A DNA stretch of 64,000 nucleotides from Oscarella lobularis (Eukaryota > Porifera > Homoscleromorpha > Homosclerophorida > Oscarellidae): NCBI RefSeq assembly GCF_947507565.1, contig NC_089188.1, positions 248,001-312,000 of the forward strand, read 5' to 3'. The translations under genes and the position numbers were made by a program. Of this stretch, positions 60,101 to 64,000 are shown one piece after another (the stretch's first letter is position 1; each line of letters starts with the position of its first letter). The notes beneath the pieces are model-generated. The model was given only the letters and a program-made list of their open reading frames with translations, ran no database searches and was not told the DNA's origin.

Positions 60101-61625
60101 TGATCAAAGGTATACTTGCTCGTGTTTGTCTACATATTGATTTTTTGTTCATAATTGTTCGTTTGGAGTAGGTGTAGTTTGATAATAAGTACATTGCCTC
60201 TTATATTTGTAGGATCGAATGTGGAAAATGAAGAGTTCCTAGAAGAAATCAAGTTGATGAAGCGGATTGGTCAACATCCTCATATTGTCAGCCTGGTTGG
60301 ATGCATAACGACAAACACGCCGTTCTGTCTCATTGTCGAATATTGTCTGCGCGGTGACCTACTCAACTACCTCAGAAAAGAAAGACCCAAAGTGAGGACG
60401 GCCGAAGATTTAGTTTTAACCAAAACTCAGTCATTTCTTTTTGCATTAGCATATTGAACAGGACCAACGGTCGTCAATCTCCATCTCCAGCTTTGAAATT
60501 GAGGCGCGTGATGTAAACTCTTTAGCAGCAAAGTGTCGTTGACTATTCTTTTAACAGCCGTTTTAGGATGAGACGCTCACATCGCCGCTCGACTGCGACT
60601 CAGTTGAGCATCATAAGCGTGATGTAAATGATCATTTAAGTCTAACTACAGACTCAGACTCAGCTACTGAAGGTACGACTAGAAGTCAAAATGTAGCGGC
60701 ACAATAATTTATTTTACAAAGGTGAAGGTGAAAGCGGCAGCAGTGATGTTGGTTGCAAATGGAGGTTTTCCGATTTAATATCATTTATGTGGCAAATTGC
60801 ATCTGGAATGGTGTGCTTATTAATTAACTAGATAGATAATAGAACTTATTCACTCTGCTTTGTTGGCCCTTTTAGGAATACCTTGCTGGGAAAGGTTTGG
60901 TTCATCGTGACTTAGCGTGTCGAAACGTGCTCGTGTGCGAAAACGAACTTCTTAAAGTATCCGACTTTGGACTAACGAGATCCGTCTATCAAGATGGCGT
61001 GTATTCTCAAAAGACCGCGAGACGTCTCCCTCTACGATGGATGTCTATCGAAGCCATGACGCATCGTCTCTTTTCCGAGCAGAGCGACGTGTAAAACTAA
61101 TCTTTGATGATCGTCTCAGAGCGCGTTTTGCTATAACAGATTCTCGAATGTATAGGTGGTCGTTTGGAGTAGTTATGTGGGAAATATGTACACTCGGTGA
61201 GCTTAGCCATGTGATTTTTCTCTCAATTGAACATTTTAGCCCTGTAGGCTCTTTTCCCTATCCTTGCGTATCAAGTGAAAAACTCCTGTCGTATTTACGA
61301 AGAGGTAACCGGTTGAGCTGCCCAGAGAACTGCTCCGTTGACCTGTCAGTAATTTGTTTTGTGAATTATGGCCAGTTATTTATTGCCATGTTCTTGCAGG
61401 TACGAGATGATGTCTGCATGTTGGCACGCCGATACTGAAAAGCGCTCATCATTCTCGAGTCTTGCGCAGAATCTTGGAAAAATGGTAGAAGCAAAGCAAC
61501 AGAGCAAGTACGTCGTGTTTGATGCTACAAGCCCTCATTGTTCTTGCGAGGAAATGGAATCAAGGGATGAAACAATGGAGTCGGGAAGCGATCTTGATTC
61601 CTCTGAGATCAATGAAAAACAGTAA
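54164..61625 (+). CDS. RTK3: intact lectin/SRCR/EGF receptor tyrosine kinase
   Basis: Exons: 54164-54257 (signal peptide MASFFLCTVTFLYQVGLC, good start context GCCATGG), 54943-55009, about 55035-55165, 55193-55307, 55360-55605 (two hydrophobic segments), 55870-56283 (lectin 1), 56341-57270 (three SRCR), 57328-57568 and 57620-57747 (lectin 2), 57814-58266 (lectin 3), 58326-58382 (linker), 58431-58829 (lectin 4), 58879-59001 (EGF), 59052-59648 (five EGFs, four starting DxNEC or DxDEC), 59720-60109 (TM, GDGFFG, VACK), 60213-60391, 60462-60512, 60567-60672, 60722-60810 (kinase insert), 60876-61090 ([14 protein letters not shown]), 61156-61196, 61248-61344, 61400-61625. Phases fit from exon 55360 on; the first four exons are less sure. 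No disabling change. EGF ligands and lectin ligands are unknown. It is the best reference copy of the family. Confidence 0.88.
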
Positions 61626-62100
61626 AGTTGTCTACTTTCAGACTAGAAGCAATTCTTTTGCGTATGGCTGTTTTCATTGTTGTTGTTTTGTCGTTATTGA
61701 TACAGCTGCAGTTCTTGTTCAATTAAATGTTACAAGTATTCAAGTCAATTGTCGGATCACCTGCTAAGAGGGTGGAACGGTGAAGTGTTCCGGTAATAGC
61801 GTGAAATGCTGACTTCTTACTTCTAATACTAAATATTTACCGTCTGTGCAGCAAAACGACTGTTAGGTTGTTTTAATTAAGGTATTCCTCTATCCTACTA
61901 CCTAAAAACTACATCTCTATGATGAACGGACAGTGGAAAAGGAAGGTGACGATTTGAATGACATCTGTACTTCTAGAATAGAAGTTCTCGAAAAAATTAG
62001 GAAGTTAGAACAGCGACCAAACGGGAAGGAGTTACCTTCGCAACAAGTTTGTACGTAAATTGGACCCGAGTGGGACCCATCCTGGGGTCAGAGATAGTCA
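61626..62100. other. RTK3 3' flank
   Basis: Contains CAATTAAATG 100 bases after the stop and no clear AATAAA nearby. No gene seen before the kinase relic that faces it. Confidence 0.4.
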
Positions 62101-63480
62101 CGTGAATAGAGGGAGTTACCAATCCCTCTCTCTATATAATCTCGGCAATTTCCCACAGAATAATGCCGTAAGACAAACTGAAGAGAGCAAATTTTGTAAA
62201 AATAACAATTAAATAATTTGATTGTTTACACGTCACTGTATTCGCTGTACGTTTTGTAGAGCAAGACTTCCTGTGCACACCATTTGAATGGAATGACGCC
62301 ACCCTAATGGAATTTCTTACAACATAGCATGTATGAGGAGCATAAGATTGCGCACATTTGTTCTCTTTCTGTAGCAGGCAGCTGACTGTAGATCTTTAGC
62401 TAGTCCGAAATCGCATATCTTTAATCGTTCGCCTTTGAAAACGAGAACGTTTCTTGCGCCAAATCGCGATGCACGCGCTAAAGTATAGCTCAAATTAATT
62501 ACCCTATTATGATCGTTGTTTTTGTTCTCAACCCGACCCCTTTCGACACGACGAATTGCATTCCATTGGCAATTTGTAGTCCGTTTTCGTATGTTTTTCT
62601 TTCTTCGATTGGAGACGCATTTTGCGCGCTTCTCATTCGACGAAAATAACGATGAAGATTGCCCAAATCTGCGTATTCCATAGCAGTTTTACTAACATCT
62701 AAAAGGGATACGTTACAATTCATATAATAAAATTATTTTCTAAGTTATGCAATCAATTTGATCATATTCCCACGTGACGGTGATCGTTTGTAGCAAACAT
62801 TGCCCGTTCACTACTTCGGTTGTTAATTAATTAACCATGTTAGCGAAGAACCAAACGAGAACCTTTAGGTACATGCGTAGTATAATCGATCACCGTCACA
62901 TGAGATGAGGCACGCCAATAGGAGGGGACAGGACATGGTCTATTAATAGACTATAGACATACGTCCGTTTTCGACGCAGTGTCCATATATTCGCGTGACA
63001 TTCTTGTGATAGCCGAGACTGGCTAATAGTTTTGCTTCTTTTTGAAATATTTGGCGTAATGTTCGTCTAAATTAAGACTGGTCGTAGCCTTCTCGATTTC
63101 GCTCTACTCGGCATATATACCTCGAAATATTTTCACGGCAATCTTTATCGTGTACAATTGTCCTTCGTCCGTTTGCGTTGTCAGCTTTCCTTCGGCTACG
63201 GTGCCGAATTGACCTCCTACATATAGATTTTAGTTTATTTTTGATTATGGGCTTGATTTCGTACCAAGTAGTTTTCCTACTGTGATGCAGCTAGATTGGA
63301 TTTGGGTTTTTCCATTCAGAAAGCTGTGCTCGTCTTTGCAAGTTTCGCTCACACTATTCCATTCGTCATTGTAACATTGAAGACGGCAGAGCGAGTTATG
63401 CTTTTTGCGATATATTGCTAGTCAGCAAAGCCCCGCTATTATGGCAATCGAACAAACGATAGCCACCGTAACCTTTGTCC
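62100..63480 (-). pseudogene. Decayed receptor tyrosine kinase of another family
   Basis: Minus-strand pieces in order: a TM-like segment near 63470-63420 interrupted by TGA (IIAGLC-stop-LAIYRKK); a juxtamembrane part to 63265; glycine loop GGQFGTVAEG and AVKIF near 63225-63120; hinge MEYADLGNLHRYFRRM near 62690-62630 and QIANGMQF; catalytic loop HRDLA that then needs a one-base shift to reach RNVLVF, and DFGLAK (about 62480-62400); PFKWCAQEVLLYKTYSEY (about 62300-62240); SYGIILWEIAE with Leu replacing the usual Trp (about 62150-62110). The stop and the frameshift argue for a dead gene. The hinge resembles FGFR/VEGFR-type kinases and differs from RTK1-3. Confidence 0.65.
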
Positions 63481-63528
63481 TGAAAAACAGCGCAATGATC
63501 GGGATATAATAAGACGTGCATGGCTGGC

Positions 63529-63970
63529 TCACATCTCAGTTAGACGGGTAGAAATAGTTGGACTCGCACTCACGGTTGAATTCGTTAGACGGGTGGGGTC
63601 CGCTTTCTGCTCTTCTTTAGGCTCGTCTCCCTCGCTTCTTGCCTTTTTATGGCTGCAAGTGGAACTACCACTTCTTGGCAGCGGAAGTGATGCGTCCCAA
63701 TATTGTCCTAGCAGTGTCACCTTTAGCCCTAAGCAATGACCTGACACTCAAAAAACGCTGTGCCGACCCTTCTGTGGCTTCCTCCTGACCACGGTAAAGG
63801 ATCCGCGCTATGAGATCATCAGAGCCTCTAGTTAGCGAACTATCCTCATCGCGATTAAAGTTTCCTGCTAGGAGCGCCAGAACTATACGTTTCATTATAG
63901 AATCTAGTTGGTAGAATGGGAACTTGGACAATGACGAATGGCGATTGGTTCTAATCTCTCGTTCACCCAC
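63529..63970 (-). other. Possible ectodomain remnant of the kinase pseudogene
   Basis: Two overlapping minus-strand frames (101 and 72 codons). The longer includes MKRIVLALLAGNFNRDEDSS, whose start could be a weak signal sequence. No domain recognised. Its place just upstream of the pseudogene's TM segment is the only reason to link it. Confidence 0.25.
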
Positions 63971-64000
63971 CGGAGGCCCTTAATTAATTTGGGACGCATG

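Overview
This window is animal nuclear DNA. It carries spliced genes with very short introns (about 45-120 bases), phase-1 introns at domain borders, and only animal-type extracellular modules (MAM, LDL-receptor class A, C-type lectin, scavenger-receptor cysteine-rich, EGF) joined to transmembrane segments and receptor tyrosine kinase (RTK) domains. The compact genes and mixed lectin/SRCR/EGF kinases would suit a sponge or another early-branching invertebrate. That assignment is inference. I recognise no gene as a named orthologue. Gene models were built by hand from reading frame, splice sites and phase; exon ends may be off by one base.

Layout. (1) 1-13847, + strand: the 3' part of a giant cell-surface gene with about 20 MAM domains (three of them partial), 11 LDLa domains, an unrecognised cysteine-rich block, one transmembrane helix and a short tail with two NPxY motifs. 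(2) About 12338-20610: a tandem duplication of the 3' end of that gene plus about 2.4 kb downstream. The second copy (16266-18069) lacks a 5' end but is open and keeps an EGF-type module that the first copy has lost. The duplicated noncoding parts also hold a tRNA-like relic and a minisatellite. (3) 21113-22655: a foldback-type mobile element. (4) 25233-31946 (-), 38634-46291 (-) and 54164-61625 (+): three paralogous RTK genes (called RTK1, RTK2 and RTK3 here) sharing one architecture: hydrophobic N-terminal hairpin, C-type lectin, three SRCR, three C-type lectins, EGF repeats, TM, tyrosine kinase. RTK3 reads cleanly throughout, RTK1 has one dead EGF exon, and RTK2 shows several disabling changes. 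(5) Between the RTKs lie a duplicated segment present three times, an inverted promoter duplication, GCT-rich and acidic-codon tandem repeats, a MITE-like intron insert, and a TA-flanked element with 1.14 kb inverted arms around a 200-base assembly gap. (6) About 62100-63480 (-): a decayed kinase gene of a different family.

How the genes may work together. All the intact genes encode large surface proteins. The RTK cluster looks like a locally duplicated family of lectin-ectodomain receptors that would pair sugar or particle recognition with tyrosine phosphorylation. The MAM/LDLa protein has adaptor-binding NPxY motifs, suggesting adhesion or endocytosis. No direct link between the two is shown by the sequence.
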